A stretch of 63,289 nucleotides of DNA from a virus, in IMG/VR virus record IMGVR_UViG_3300046516_000276, positions 1-63,289 of that record. One strand, written 5' to 3'. Every line of letters starts with the position of its first letter. Position 1 is the first letter of the stretch. Below the pieces are notes generated by a model. It did no database searches. It saw nothing but the letters and a program-made list of their open reading frames with translations, and was not told the origin of the DNA. Below are positions 32,751-41,178 of this stretch, piece by piece. The translations under genes and the position numbers were made by a program.

Positions 32751-33788
32751 TTAGGCGGTTGCGCAGACTTCGAGGCGCGCCATCCATGCGTCATTCAGGA
32801 TGACAGCTGCAGTCATGGCCTTCCAGCCGATCGTGCCACGTTGCGCGAGCGGGTCCGATACGGAAGGCGAAGGGTTGACCACCATCGGGGTCAGCGAGTC
32901 CTTGCCCTTCAACGGGACCAGCCCGAACGCGTCGCGCGCGAGATACAGGACCGGGTACACGTCAGCGTTCGTGCCGCTGGTCGAGCGCATCGCGCCCGTT
33001 GCACCGCCTGCGTCCGTCCACGGTGCGAACACCGTCGACTGCAGATAGCGCACTTGCTCAACCGAGCCAACTTCGTTTTCCCACGGCGTCACGGTGCCGT
33101 ACTGCTTCGTCGGGATGAAGCCGGTCATGTTGCGGATGTCGCTTTCGAGGTCCGGGTGGCAGATCGCCACGTATGCGGCTTCGATCGGCTCCGTGCGGAA
33201 ATCCGGCGTCGACTTCACGATCTGCGTGATGCGCTTCGCGTTCTGGCGGGTGAGGCCAGTCGTGATCTTGCGCTGCGTCGCGAGCGACATCGTGGTGTTG
33301 ACCTGCGAACGGGCGGAGCCGTTTGCAAACCACACGTTGACGCCTGCCTTCAAAATGTTGAAGCGGATCGTCTCGATCGTTTGTGCGGCCGATTCGCCGA
33401 GCGCTTCGGTCGCTTGCGCGAGAACCTGATCTTCCGCGGTGTCGCGCACGACATCGGTGATCGTCAGGTAGTCGCCGTATTGCACGAGCGTCACGGTGTA
33501 GTCGACGTTCGCCAGCTTCTTGCCGGTCGGCGTCACACCTTCCACCAGCGGGTTGATAGCCAGCGGCGTGCTGAATGCGTTCGCCGGGTTGCCATCACCA
33601 GCCGCGCCGGTTGCGCCAGCGAGGAAGTAGCGACGGAACTTGGCGATCTTCGTCGAGTTCGTCGGGATCGGATAGCTCTGGCCGAACTTCTCGATCACGA
33701 GATACGGAAGGCCACGCTTGAGCAGTTGCGAGACAGCATAGGCTGCAACTCGCGGGGAAATGTCACCGTATTGGGTAACTGCGGCCAT
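32751..33788 (-). CDS. Major capsid protein (N4-gp56 family)
   Basis: 345 aa with a strong ribosome site (AAAGGAG). The sequence follows the N4 gp56 capsid family: an N-terminal arm (VAAYAVSQLLKRGLPYLVIEKFGQ), KIAKFRRYFLAG, the central VTPTGKKLANVDYTVTLVQYGDYLTITDVV block, a long spine-like helix (VLAQATEALGESAAQTIETIRFNIL), and a C-terminal IGWKAMTAAVILNDAWMARLE. It adopts the HK97 fold in this family. The scaffold gene precedes it in the same operon, and a hairpin and a terminator lie downstream, consistent with high expression. Confidence 0.93.
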   Translation of the reverse strand: MAAVTQYGDISPRVAAYAVSQLLKRGLPYLVIEKFGQSYPIPTNSTKIAKFRRYFLAGATGAAGDGNPANAFSTPLAINPLVEGVTPTGKKLANVDYTVTLVQYGDYLTITDVVRDTAEDQVLAQATEALGESAAQTIETIRFNILKAGVNVWFANGSARSQVNTTMSLATQRKITTGLTRQNAKRITQIVKSTPDFRTEPIEAAYVAICHPDLESDIRNMTGFIPTKQYGTVTPWENEVGSVEQVRYLQSTVFAPWTDAGGATGAMRSTSGTNADVYPVLYLARDAFGLVPLKGKDSLTPMVVNPSPSVSDPLAQRGTIGWKAMTAAVILNDAWMARLEVCATA

Positions 33789-33912
33789 GGTTGGCTCCTT
33801 TAAAAAGGCAAGATTTATTCAGTAATCCTGACTTTGCAGTGCCAGTCACAACCCGCTTTCATGGGTGTCTCGCAGTGCTCAGTACAACAGACGAAACTAT
33901 AGTGCGCGATTT
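33789..33912 (-). promoter_or_regulatory. Leader region of the capsid gene
   Basis: A 124-bp gap unusually long for this operon. On the - strand it carries a TATAGT hexamer (33901-33896) without a matching -35 and a strong AAAGGAG ribosome site. It may hold an extra capsid promoter; evidence is weak. Confidence 0.3.
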
Positions 33913-34152
33913 TTACACGTTCGCGATCGAAAGCGCAATGGCTTTGAACGGCAAAGGCAGTTCGCGCGCTTCAATACCGACACGTGTGGCGGTGGTAGCG
34001 AGCAGTTCGCGCGCCACCGCCTTCTCGTCGAGATTCAAGAGCGAGGCGTTAATGTCGATCGCCGTGGCCGCGCCATCGTTGATCTTTTGCAGCAAATTGC
34101 GGGCGTTTTGCGAGAGCGCGGCGCCCTGAATGGCTTGGGTGGTGATCGACAT
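33913..34152 (-). CDS. Small helical protein between scaffold and capsid genes
   Basis: 79 aa. Wholly helical by composition (QNARNLLQKINDGAATAIDINASLLNLDEKAVARELLATTA). It begins 9 bases after the scaffold stop. No family is recognised. It may be a minor capsid or scaffold-linked protein. Confidence 0.65.
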   Translation of the reverse strand: MSITTQAIQGAALSQNARNLLQKINDGAATAIDINASLLNLDEKAVARELLATTATRVGIEARELPLPFKAIALSIANV

Positions 34153-34161
34153 CGTTTCTCC

Positions 34162-35142
34162 TTAGTCTTTCTTCGCGGCGAATTCCGCGAAAGCGGCATC
34201 AAAATCGTTCGGGTCGGCCGATGCCGGCGGCTCGCTGCGGCTCGTCTTGACCACCTTCAGCGCAGCAGCAGCGGCGGCGGCGGCCGGCGCGAGTGCACCA
34301 GCAGCGGGGGCAGGGGCTGCGGGGGCTGCGGCAGCAGGTGCAGCAGCAGGAGCAGCGGCAGAAGCAGCGGGCGCCACATAGTTGGTCTCTTTCTTGAAGC
34401 GTGTGATGAGATCAGCCACGTCGTCGGGCGAGCCTTGTGCAGCAACCTGTTGGTAGGCAGATTTCAGATACGAGGGTTGGCTGTCGATCCACGAGAGCGT
34501 CGCGTCGCGCACCTGATCATAGTCGGGCACGCGGTCCACGATGTCGCTGTACTGGGTGCGCGTCGTCGTGCGCTGCACGCCAGCCTCAAGCGCTTGGATG
34601 CGCGGGCCGATCTGAGCGAACACGTGGTTGATCAGCTGGTGATACTCGGCGCGACGCATCAGGCGCTCGCCGTTCATCACGTCCGGCCACTCTTTCGCGT
34701 ACGCGTCGATCGCGGCTTGCTCGTCGGTGTTGTAGACAGGAGCGGCGGGCTCAGCCGGTGCGGCCGGCTCGGCGGCGGGCGCCGGGGCGGGGGCGGGCTT
34801 CTTGAGTTCCGCGATCTGCGCGTTCAGCGCGGCGATCTGCGCGGCGAGGTCAACAGCGGGCTCTGCCGGTTCAACCGATGCAGTCGTTGCAGCGTCCGTC
34901 GAGACTGCCGAAGCGGAACCACTGCCCGCACCAGCGGCAACGCCGTTTCCCGGTGCGGCGGGTTCCGCAGGGGGTACATCAGCAGCTGCGACCGCCTGTT
35001 CGGGCGTGGTGTCAGCGGACGGGGACGCTTCGGCCAGTTCCGGCGTGGCCGGCGCAGCTGCAGATGTTGGGGCCGATTCCGGGGCCTGCAGTTCCGCGAA
35101 CGCGGCTGCGAAGTCGTCTTCGGGATTAGTGTTCTGTGTCAT
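34162..35142 (-). CDS. Scaffolding protein
   Basis: 326 aa, Ala/Pro/Glu-rich, flanked by portal and capsid genes. The only well-folded stretch is about residues 140-235, including a helical region (RLMRRAEYHQLINHVFAQIGPRIQALE). Both ends carry a similar acidic-aromatic motif: EDDFAAAFAEL near residue 8 and NDFDAAFAEFAAKKD at the C-terminus. Scaffolds of N4-like and P22-like phages bind capsid protein through a C-terminal helix-turn-helix; the repeated motif may provide two such contacts. Low-complexity Pro-Ala linkers separate the parts. Confidence 0.75.
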   Translation of the reverse strand: MTQNTNPEDDFAAAFAELQAPESAPTSAAAPATPELAEASPSADTTPEQAVAAADVPPAEPAAPGNGVAAGAGSGSASAVSTDAATTASVEPAEPAVDLAAQIAALNAQIAELKKPAPAPAPAAEPAAPAEPAAPVYNTDEQAAIDAYAKEWPDVMNGERLMRRAEYHQLINHVFAQIGPRIQALEAGVQRTTTRTQYSDIVDRVPDYDQVRDATLSWIDSQPSYLKSAYQQVAAQGSPDDVADLITRFKKETNYVAPAASAAAPAAAPAAAAPAAPAPAAGALAPAAAAAAAALKVVKTSRSEPPASADPNDFDAAFAEFAAKKD

Positions 35143-35172
35143 GTCGCTTTCTACGCAAGTTGGTTAGTAAAG

Positions 35173-35430
35173 TCAAGCATTCCTAAAGAATAGCTCGTCG
35201 AGAAGTTGCTCATACAGCTGCGCCCGTGCTTGGACCGCTTGCACTTCCGCTAGCTGGCATCGCCGCAGCGAATTGTCCGACTGGATCAGCCGCTGCTGCA
35301 AGAGCTGACGCAGAGCCCACAGGCCCGGCTCCTGCCGATGCAGGCGCACTGTCTGCACCCATTCCGCCTCCTGCGCCCGGCGCGCTTGCGCCTCCCGCGC
35401 CGACGGCGCCACCGCCACCTTCAGATCCAT
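35173..35430 (-). CDS. Small charged helical protein overlapping the portal 3' end
   Basis: 85 aa in a different frame from the portal C-terminus, overlapping it by about 220 bases. It looks like a real protein: high in Gln/Arg/Glu/Leu with a continuous amphipathic helix (REAQARRAQEAEWVQTVRLHRQEPGLWALRQLLQQRL). A G-rich site (GGGGG) precedes its ATG. In contrast, the portal reading in this stretch is Gly/Ala/Ser low complexity. It may be a portal-associated or small head protein. Confidence 0.6.
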   Translation of the reverse strand: MDLKVAVAPSAREAQARRAQEAEWVQTVRLHRQEPGLWALRQLLQQRLIQSDNSLRRCQLAEVQAVQARAQLYEQLLDELFFRNA

Positions 35431-37537
35431 TTTGTGCCCCCATCATGGCGTTCGGGCTCACCTGATCAGGGTTGAGCCCCTTTTGCAAAGCATCGAGGAT
35501 GACGTTCGCCGTGGTCGCCTCAGCCGCCGCCGAGTTCTTGCCGGCTTGCGACAAGTCCTTGAGCGCCGCCGCGAGGGTCTGGCGGATCGTCGCCTCGGTC
35601 ATCTGGTGCTGCTGCTGTTGCGCCTGCTGCTGTTGCGCCTGCGTGTTCGCGTCGATCTCGTCGCACTTCTCGTCGTCATAAACGAGGTCTTCGACTTCCA
35701 GATCGCGCACGCGCACGCGAGCCCGCGCGAGGTTGCGCATGTTGATGTACTTCTTTTCCTCGGGAGTGAGCGTCGTCGCGAAGTTGTCCAGCTGCATGCC
35801 GAGCACTTCCTTCGCGATCAGGCTCGTCGCGCCGCGCGCCACCGGCTTGAAGTCGCCGCGAATCGCCGGGTTCGGGTTGAAGTTCCGGTTGAACACCAGC
35901 AGGGCCGCGATCACCGACTCCGTGAAAATGTCGAAGTTGCGCACCACGTCCTTAAACGGCAGGGCAGCATCGCCACGCAGCATCGAGGCCCCGGTCGCCG
36001 TGCGGAACGGCTCGCTCGGGCCTTTCTGCATGTCGCCGCCGGTCGCCGCATTAACGAACGTCTCCTGATCGGCGAACTCCTGAAACATCCGGGCGAGGCC
36101 CTGCATCTTGTCGATGTTCATCGGTAGTTCGATCGGGCGCACCGCCGGGTACTGCGCGGTCGCCGGATTGTCGTCGTCGCGATGGATCACCATGTCCGGG
36201 TTGATCGTCGTGATGTCGGAGTCGATGCGCAACAGCGCGTCGTTGACCTCGAAAATCCGCTGCACCGCGCCGTTGTCGAGCGCCATGCGCACCGCCGCGC
36301 ACACGCCCAGCTGCGAGTCGCGCATGATCGCCGGCAGGCCGTTGCCGAGCAGGAACGACTCATCTTCCTCGAAAATGAAGTGGTGATACATCTTCACCAC
36401 CCCATCGGTGTCGAGATCGCTCCATGGGTCGATCTGCGCCTTCACGACGTAGTTCTCCATGATCCAGACGATCGCCCGCACGTCTTCCGTCAACTTGTCG
36501 TCAGGCACCGCCACGCCGCACGCGGCCAGCTGCGAGCCCGCCACATGGCCGGTCCACACCAACGCCTCGAACTTGTTCGTTTCGCCGGTCTCCGACGTGT
36601 TCAGCTGCACGCCCATCGCGCGCAGTTCGGTCTCGAACGCGCGGCGCTTGTAGTTGCCGGTCGGGCGGTTGCGCAGGAACGCGTCGATCTGCGCGGCGAA
36701 GAAGTCGCTGCGCTTTTTCAACTCGATGACTTGGTGGCGGCTCATCACCACGCGCTCGTACTGGCCGTCCATCTGGCCCAAGTGCTTCGCGCTCATGTCG
36801 GGGTAGTAGTCCCACAGGCTCACGAATTCGAAGCACGGCCGGTAGGCGGTGTACGGCACCGCGAGCAGCTGCCCTTGCGCCGACACTTCCCACTTGCGCA
36901 GCTGTTCCTCGCGCGTGAACGGCCCCTTGAGCACGCCCGCGCCGTACTGGATGCCACTTGCCAACACCTTGCGGCACAACGCCACGTAGTCGAGCAGGTG
37001 GGTGCCGCCCAGTTCCTGCAGCTGGTCCTCAATTTCGAGTTCCATGCGCGTCGCGCGCTTCTTCGCGAACTCGCGGATCGCCGACTCGATCACCTCATCG
37101 CTCGGAACGGCCGGCGCGCCGGTCATGCCGCCCTCGGCGCCTTCCTCCTTCTGCTGATCGGCCATCACCTTGTCCAGAACCTGCTGCAGATCAGCCTGTT
37201 CCAGATCGGGCACCGGGCTTGCCGCCACGGTCCAGTTCTTATCGCCCGCCTGAAACAGTAGATTCATCAGCCGCGAGAGCATCGACACGCACTTGACCCG
37301 AGTGAGCTTCGGGTACGCCTGAGAGCGGTTTTTGTCGATGTTTTTCTCGATTTCCGGGTCATAAATGCCCAAAAACTGCCGCGCGTTGCGCTCCCACTTC
37401 AGTTCGGCCAAGCGCCGGTCGCTCTCATAGCGCCGAAACTGGCTGTGAAGGTCGTGGCCGAGCCGCGCCATGCCTTCCGGGTCGATTTTCACAGTGCCCG
37501 CGGCGACGGCAGGCGTCGGATCAGCTAACGATGTCAT
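35210..37537 (-). CDS. Portal protein
   Basis: 775 aa. It lies between TerL and the scaffold, and the size fits podoviral portals. Features: an N-terminal clip/stem region with RRLAELKWERNARQFLGIYD, the block VSLWDYYPDMSAKHLGQMDGQYERVVMSRHQ (about 240-270), a long helical section, and a Gln-rich helix (QAQQQQAQQQQHQ) before the C-terminus. The dodecameric portal is the channel for DNA packaging and ejection. The last 75 residues are Gly/Ala-rich and overlap another gene, so the true end is less certain than the core. Confidence 0.85.
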   Translation of the reverse strand: MTSLADPTPAVAAGTVKIDPEGMARLGHDLHSQFRRYESDRRLAELKWERNARQFLGIYDPEIEKNIDKNRSQAYPKLTRVKCVSMLSRLMNLLFQAGDKNWTVAASPVPDLEQADLQQVLDKVMADQQKEEGAEGGMTGAPAVPSDEVIESAIREFAKKRATRMELEIEDQLQELGGTHLLDYVALCRKVLASGIQYGAGVLKGPFTREEQLRKWEVSAQGQLLAVPYTAYRPCFEFVSLWDYYPDMSAKHLGQMDGQYERVVMSRHQVIELKKRSDFFAAQIDAFLRNRPTGNYKRRAFETELRAMGVQLNTSETGETNKFEALVWTGHVAGSQLAACGVAVPDDKLTEDVRAIVWIMENYVVKAQIDPWSDLDTDGVVKMYHHFIFEEDESFLLGNGLPAIMRDSQLGVCAAVRMALDNGAVQRIFEVNDALLRIDSDITTINPDMVIHRDDDNPATAQYPAVRPIELPMNIDKMQGLARMFQEFADQETFVNAATGGDMQKGPSEPFRTATGASMLRGDAALPFKDVVRNFDIFTESVIAALLVFNRNFNPNPAIRGDFKPVARGATSLIAKEVLGMQLDNFATTLTPEEKKYINMRNLARARVRVRDLEVEDLVYDDEKCDEIDANTQAQQQQAQQQQHQMTEATIRQTLAAALKDLSQAGKNSAAAEATTANVILDALQKGLNPDQVSPNAMMGAQNGSEGGGGAVGAGGASAPGAGGGMGADSAPASAGAGPVGSASALAAAADPVGQFAAAMPASGSASGPSTGAAV

Positions 37538-37555
37538 GGAGTCCTCACTAATTTG
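37538..37555 (-). promoter_or_regulatory. Leader motif shared with terS (copy before portal)
   Basis: The - strand sequence CAAATTAGTGAGGACTCC directly precedes the portal ATG and matches the terS leader at 40803-40820 in 16 of 18 positions. It includes the AGGA ribosome site. It may be a duplicated translation or processing signal. Confidence 0.55.
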
Positions 37556-37564
37556 GCCGTGAGT

Positions 37565-39001
37565 CTATCGCATGGCGTAACTATTGCCCACAGGGCGACG
37601 CCCAAAACGCTGTTTTTGCACCGTTTTCCGTCCCGCATGGTCCTCGCCCTTCTTCGCGTGCCGGCACAGGTACGTGAAGGCGTCCGCAATGTTCGAATGC
37701 ACGTTCTTGTCGGGGATGTCGCGCTGCACATCCGACTTGGACACCGTGTATTTGTACCCGCCGGTGAGCGCGCGGATCAGCTTCGTGCACGACGGGTCGA
37801 TTTCGAGGCCGGGGCCGTCGCCGGTGAGCCGCATCATGTAGTACATCGCCGGGTCGAGCCGCGAGTCGATCGAATTGTCCGCGTTGTAGACCACCGCGAA
37901 GTGCTTGCGAAGCTCGTTGATCACGCTCGAACCCTGCTTAGCCTGCGACGAGTTGACGGATGACGGATCGGGGACCACCAGCACCTCATACCCGCGATAC
38001 TTCACGGCCAGTTTCGGCCGCAATTTCTCGCTGATAAAGCGGTCGGTCGCGAAGTCGTCGAGCGCGAACTCGTCGAAAATGCGCACCTTGCCCACCGTGT
38101 CGTCGTACTGGCCGATGCAGCAGCCCATGCGCTTGCCCGGATCGTACGAGACCAGCAGCTGGCGCGCCGGGTTCGGCACGAGCGGGCGCTTGGCGATGTG
38201 GATGTCCCGGTTGAACATCGGGAACACGGGCTTCCCGGACATCGAGTAGCCCCATTCGACGTCGATGAACTGCTTGACCCAGTGCAGCGTCTTGCCCTTG
38301 GCCAAGTTCGTGTAGTAGTCGCGCTTGCCCGGCAGGTTCTCAGTGTTCTCGGCGTCCTTGCTGAAGCCCGAGGGCTGTTTGAAGTACGTCCAGTTGTCCG
38401 GCACCGGTTGCTCGGGCGGCAGCGCGTCGTGGTCCTCCAGCATCGGATACCACCAGTCGGTTTCCATGCCCGGATTCGATGCGCCCCACATGCCCCAGTT
38501 CGTCGCGCCCCCGTCGATCTCCGGCGGGTAGCGCCCGCAGCGCGCGGAGAGCGCTTCCACAATCTCTTGAGGGATTTGCACGAACTCGTCGATGATCGCG
38601 AACGTCACTTCGAGCGAGAGCACGCGGTTCACGTCGTCGGGCGTATCGAGCGGGCGGAACATCACCTCGCACTCGACATCGCCGAAGCGCAAAATGAAGT
38701 CGCTCGTCGTCGCCTTCCACTTGCCGGCCTGCCCGTCCTTGAACCAGTAGTTGAAGCTCTTGATCGTCGTGTCGCGCAGCTGCGGCATCGTCGACCGGAC
38801 GATCACGCACCGCGAGCGGCGGATGCCGTCGATCGGGGAGGGCGCCTGCAGGCCCGCCATGTAGACGAGCTTGAAAAAGATGCCGGTCGTTTTCCCCGAG
38901 CCGACCGGGCCAATGATCCAGTCGAGGAACAGTTCGGACGATTTGTAGTGCTTAATAAAATCCCGAACCGTTGCCGGCGGGGTGTAATCGACTGACGCCA
39001 T
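37565..39001 (-). CDS. terL: Terminase large subunit (TerL)
   Basis: 478 aa. Walker A GPVGSGKTTG at residues 31-40 and Walker B with catalytic Glu in VTFAIIDEFVQ (about 130-141) define the packaging ATPase. The C-terminal nuclease shows VSYDPGKRMGCCIGQYD (about 283-299), VVPDPSS and the late Asp in HSNIADAFTYLCRH (about 445-460). It cuts and pumps DNA into the prohead through the portal encoded next. It starts 3 bases before a tiny membrane-protein gene ends. Confidence 0.95.
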   Translation of the reverse strand: MASVDYTPPATVRDFIKHYKSSELFLDWIIGPVGSGKTTGIFFKLVYMAGLQAPSPIDGIRRSRCVIVRSTMPQLRDTTIKSFNYWFKDGQAGKWKATTSDFILRFGDVECEVMFRPLDTPDDVNRVLSLEVTFAIIDEFVQIPQEIVEALSARCGRYPPEIDGGATNWGMWGASNPGMETDWWYPMLEDHDALPPEQPVPDNWTYFKQPSGFSKDAENTENLPGKRDYYTNLAKGKTLHWVKQFIDVEWGYSMSGKPVFPMFNRDIHIAKRPLVPNPARQLLVSYDPGKRMGCCIGQYDDTVGKVRIFDEFALDDFATDRFISEKLRPKLAVKYRGYEVLVVPDPSSVNSSQAKQGSSVINELRKHFAVVYNADNSIDSRLDPAMYYMMRLTGDGPGLEIDPSCTKLIRALTGGYKYTVSKSDVQRDIPDKNVHSNIADAFTYLCRHAKKGEDHAGRKTVQKQRFGRRPVGNSYAMR

Positions 39002-39004
39002 GGA

Positions 39005-39124
39005 TTACCCGAAGTGTGTGAGCAGGAGGACGGCGAGCGCGCCCATCACGAAGCCCGAGATCGCGCACACGCCCACGGTCAGCAGGAATGCGCTGCGCAA
39101 TTGATCCTCTTCGACGTTTATCAT
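39005..39124 (-). CDS. 39-aa single-pass membrane protein
   Basis: The start at 39124 overlaps the upstream stop as ATGA. A charged head MINVEEDQLR is followed by one hydrophobic segment (SAFLLTVGVCAISGFVMGAL, extending to VLLL) and a short tail THFG. It is one of several very small membrane proteins in this genome. It could be a spanin-like, superinfection-exclusion or packaging-membrane factor; sequence alone does not decide. Confidence 0.6.
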   Translation of the reverse strand: MINVEEDQLRSAFLLTVGVCAISGFVMGALAVLLLTHFG

Positions 39125-39612
39125 GCCAGTGCTGCCTCTTTCTGCAACTTGTTGTGGATTTCGATCGCGATCGATGCGCGCTGCACCAGATCGCTCGCGT
39201 ATCGGATCGTCATGTTCGCCGCCTCGGCTTTCATCGCCGCCACGCTCTCGCGAGCGCACTGAATGTCCAGCTGGCACAGGTCGGCCCCGGTCTCCAGCAG
39301 CTGCATGAGGTCGCGCAGGCCCTCTGAGAGCACCGGGCGCTGCCACTTGCGGGCGTGCATGTCGAAGCTGTCGCACAGCCCCTCCAGCGACGGTTTGATG
39401 GGGTAGGTGCAGCCGTCCATGAAGTGCTTGAAGCAGGGCACCTCCACGCCGTCGTCGACCATGATCATCACTTCCTCGTTCACGTCGAGATCGGTGAGGA
39501 TGTGATCGATGGGCGCGAAAACGGCCTGCAGCCGCCAAGGCTCGTGTCGCAGGAGCTTGCCGCCGCGATCCCAGCCTTGGGCGCGGGGTTTCGGTTTCTT
39601 GTTGCCGGGCAT
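39121..39612 (-). CDS. Conserved hypothetical protein in the terminase cluster
   Basis: 163 aa. Starts basic (MPGNKKPKPRAQGWDRGGK), then a folded domain with PIDHILTDLDVNEEVMIMVDDG (about 35-55), CFKHFMDGCTYP and a helical C-terminal half (ETGADLCQLDIQCARESVAAMKAEA). Coupled at both ends by 1- to 4-base overlaps. I do not recognise a family; location suggests packaging or early-late regulation. Confidence 0.68.
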   Translation of the reverse strand: MPGNKKPKPRAQGWDRGGKLLRHEPWRLQAVFAPIDHILTDLDVNEEVMIMVDDGVEVPCFKHFMDGCTYPIKPSLEGLCDSFDMHARKWQRPVLSEGLRDLMQLLETGADLCQLDIQCARESVAAMKAEAANMTIRYASDLVQRASIAIEIHNKLQKEAALA

Positions 39613-39839
39613 TACTGAAAGACCTCATCCGGGCCGGGCAGCGCTTCGCGCGCCACGACCATCAGCTGTACGCTGCCGTCAGGACGGCAGCCGATGACCA
39701 CCGCGCGCCCGCGCATCGCTTGGGCGGCGGCCAGTTCCTCGTCGTTGGTGATGCCGATCGACTCGATCCCCAACTTCTGCATGAGAATGGCCACGATCCG
39801 GGCGTCGGCGTCGGTGTCGTGCTGCAGGACGCGGATCAT
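39612..39839 (-). CDS. Small hypothetical protein (75 aa)
   Basis: The start at 39839 (MIRVLQHDTD) is chosen because it falls one base after the preceding stop (TGA-T-ATG). A longer in-frame start at 39881 would overlap the small membrane-protein gene. It is an alpha/beta-looking domain: DADARIVAILMQKLGIESIGITN, then RAVVIGCRPDGSVQLMVVARE. It overlaps the next gene by one base. No known family. Confidence 0.62.
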   Translation of the reverse strand: MIRVLQHDTDADARIVAILMQKLGIESIGITNDEELAAAQAMRGRAVVIGCRPDGSVQLMVVAREALPGPDEVFQ

Positions 39840-39840
39840 A

Positions 39841-39969
39841 TCAATCTTCGAGTGAGTAGAGCGCCTCCCGAATATGCTCACCGAGCACGTTCAGGCCATT
39901 GCCGATGAAATACCCGCAGGCCGCGATACACAGCCCGATCCAGAAGCAGCCCCATGCGTCCATGATCAT
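39841..39969 (-). CDS. 42-aa single-pass membrane protein
   Basis: The start overlaps the upstream stop as ATGA. One hydrophobic segment (CFWIGLCIAACGYFIGNGL) follows a four-residue head; the C-terminal half is amphipathic and acidic (EHIREALYSLED). The tight overlaps with both neighbours support translation. Function unknown. Confidence 0.6.
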   Translation of the reverse strand: MIMDAWGCFWIGLCIAACGYFIGNGLNVLGEHIREALYSLED

Positions 39970-40349
39970 TGCTCATCCCCCAATGCGTTGTCGAATAACC
40001 CCGCGGCGCGCCGCTCGGCGGCCTCGCGGTGCAGGGCGTCTTTCAGCTGGTAGCCAAGGATCGGCCAAATTTGCTCGATCGCGTCCTCGCGGGCCAGATC
40101 GCGGCCGATCGACGCCTCGAACATCGCCGGGTGCGCGCAGCAGCTGGAGCCGATGATCTTGAACCCGTTCTTGAGCACCACCACGCAGATCGTGACGAGG
40201 CCCAGTTCGGCGTCGTCCTCGTGCGCATTGCCCACCCAGCGCGCGCCCTCGTGCATCGCGCCTTGGGCGCCGGTGAAATAGTAGGTCCGGTCGATTACGG
40301 CCTCGACATCGGAGGGTTTGACGCGCGGCACGCCGTTCTGCTGATCCAT
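39966..40349 (-). CDS. N4 gp49 / Sf6 gene 66 family protein
   Basis: 127 aa. The family block is clear: VTICVVVLKNGFKIIGSSCCAHPAMFEASIGRDLAREDAIEQIWPILGYQLKD (about residues 52-104), which matches the pattern shared by phage N4 gp49 and Sf6 gp66. The role of that family is not known. Encoded 3 bases after TerS, and 4 bases overlapping the next tiny membrane-protein gene. Confidence 0.8.
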   Translation of the reverse strand: MDQQNGVPRVKPSDVEAVIDRTYYFTGAQGAMHEGARWVGNAHEDDAELGLVTICVVVLKNGFKIIGSSCCAHPAMFEASIGRDLAREDAIEQIWPILGYQLKDALHREAAERRAAGLFDNALGDEQ

Positions 40350-40352
40350 GGG

Positions 40353-40796
40353 TTAGCCCAAATTGAGAATGATGTTGAAGCCCGTCCCGGCGCTCGTGTC
40401 TTCGGCTTTCTTGTCGAGACCCGCCCACCGGACTGTGTTTTCGATGATCCGGCTACGCACGGCGTCGCTCGTGCCGGGGTTCTGCGCCATCCTGAACGCG
40501 GTGTCGAGATACGCCTCGGCCTGCAGTCTCGCCTTGACCTTGAACGACATGCCCTCGACTTTCAGGGCCTCCACGGCATCCTGAAACGCCTTGATGAATA
40601 CCGGGTGCTTGATGAGCGCGGCGAACTGGTCGTGCGTGAGCCCGTACGCCTTGCAGATGTTCTGCGGCGAATCCACCTGCATCGCCAACTCGTACGGGAG
40701 CATCGGCGAGAACGCGACATCGATCGGGTTGCGCATGTCGATGTCTGTCAGGCCGGGCAGATTCGGTGTGGGTGGCAGCGCCAGCGGGTTGTCCAT
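40353..40796 (-). CDS. terS: Terminase small subunit (TerS)
   Basis: 147 aa, the first gene of the late operon. After a Pro-rich start, residues about 45-65 (SPQNICKAYGLTHDQFAALI) form a helix-turn-helix, as used by small terminases to bind pac DNA. Helices KVEGMSFKVKARLQAEAYLDTAF and RSRIIENTVRWAGL then suit oligomerisation. The short beta tail (GFNIILNL) is common in TerS. It would recognise the genome end and stimulate TerL. Confidence 0.75.
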   Translation of the reverse strand: MDNPLALPPTPNLPGLTDIDMRNPIDVAFSPMLPYELAMQVDSPQNICKAYGLTHDQFAALIKHPVFIKAFQDAVEALKVEGMSFKVKARLQAEAYLDTAFRMAQNPGTSDAVRSRIIENTVRWAGLDKKAEDTSAGTGFNIILNLG

Positions 40797-40802
40797 TACG
40801 CG

Positions 40803-40820
40803 GGAATCCTAACTAATTTG
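40803..40820 (-). promoter_or_regulatory. Leader motif shared with portal (copy before terS)
   Basis: CAAATTAGTTAGGATTCC on the - strand, 16 of 18 identical to the portal leader at 37538-37555, just upstream of the terS start. Confidence 0.55.
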
Positions 40821-40905
40821 CGGCAAGCATATAGCAACACCGCCCCGCCGGGAAGTGTAAGTAAGAGGAATTTTTAGGGTGAGATTTTTCGGGGGGATGA
40901 CGAAG

Positions 40906-40932
40906 AAGGCCCGGCTTATGAGGCCGGGCCTT
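40906..40932. terminator. Bidirectional-type GC hairpin in the divergent region
   Basis: AAGGCCCGGC, 7-nt loop, GCCGGGCCTT: a perfect 10-bp stem with short A and T ends on each side but no long T-tract. Its position between the two divergent units fits an insulating terminator. Confidence 0.6.
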
Positions 40933-41178
40933 GTCGCGGTGACTAGCCGCTATCTCCGGGCGTCCGGGTAGTCAGGTCCGGCACGCCGAGCGCGATTGTA
41001 GCTGGTGAAACTAAATCCGAGTGTAACTAAGTGGTTTTTGGCCGGATTTTATATGCGGGGCCATGGACGCCGCCCCACCCCCCGGTGAGCCTTTCCCCCC
41101 TCGGGGGGGTCTGTCTGGGGGAAAAGAATTACTAGGGTCGGCGGGCTCTGAGGCATACGGGGCGGACGTCGGCGCCGT

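Larger units (their letters stand above)
40797..41178. other. Divergent control region, terS side
   Basis: Noncoding. On the - strand a TATATG hexamer (40833-40828) is the only -10 candidate for the late promoter; no convincing -35. It also holds the terS leader motif (40803-40820), the hairpin at 40906-40932, AT-rich runs, and one GTGTAACT (41021-41028) that recurs at 42.5 kb. Confidence 0.5.
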
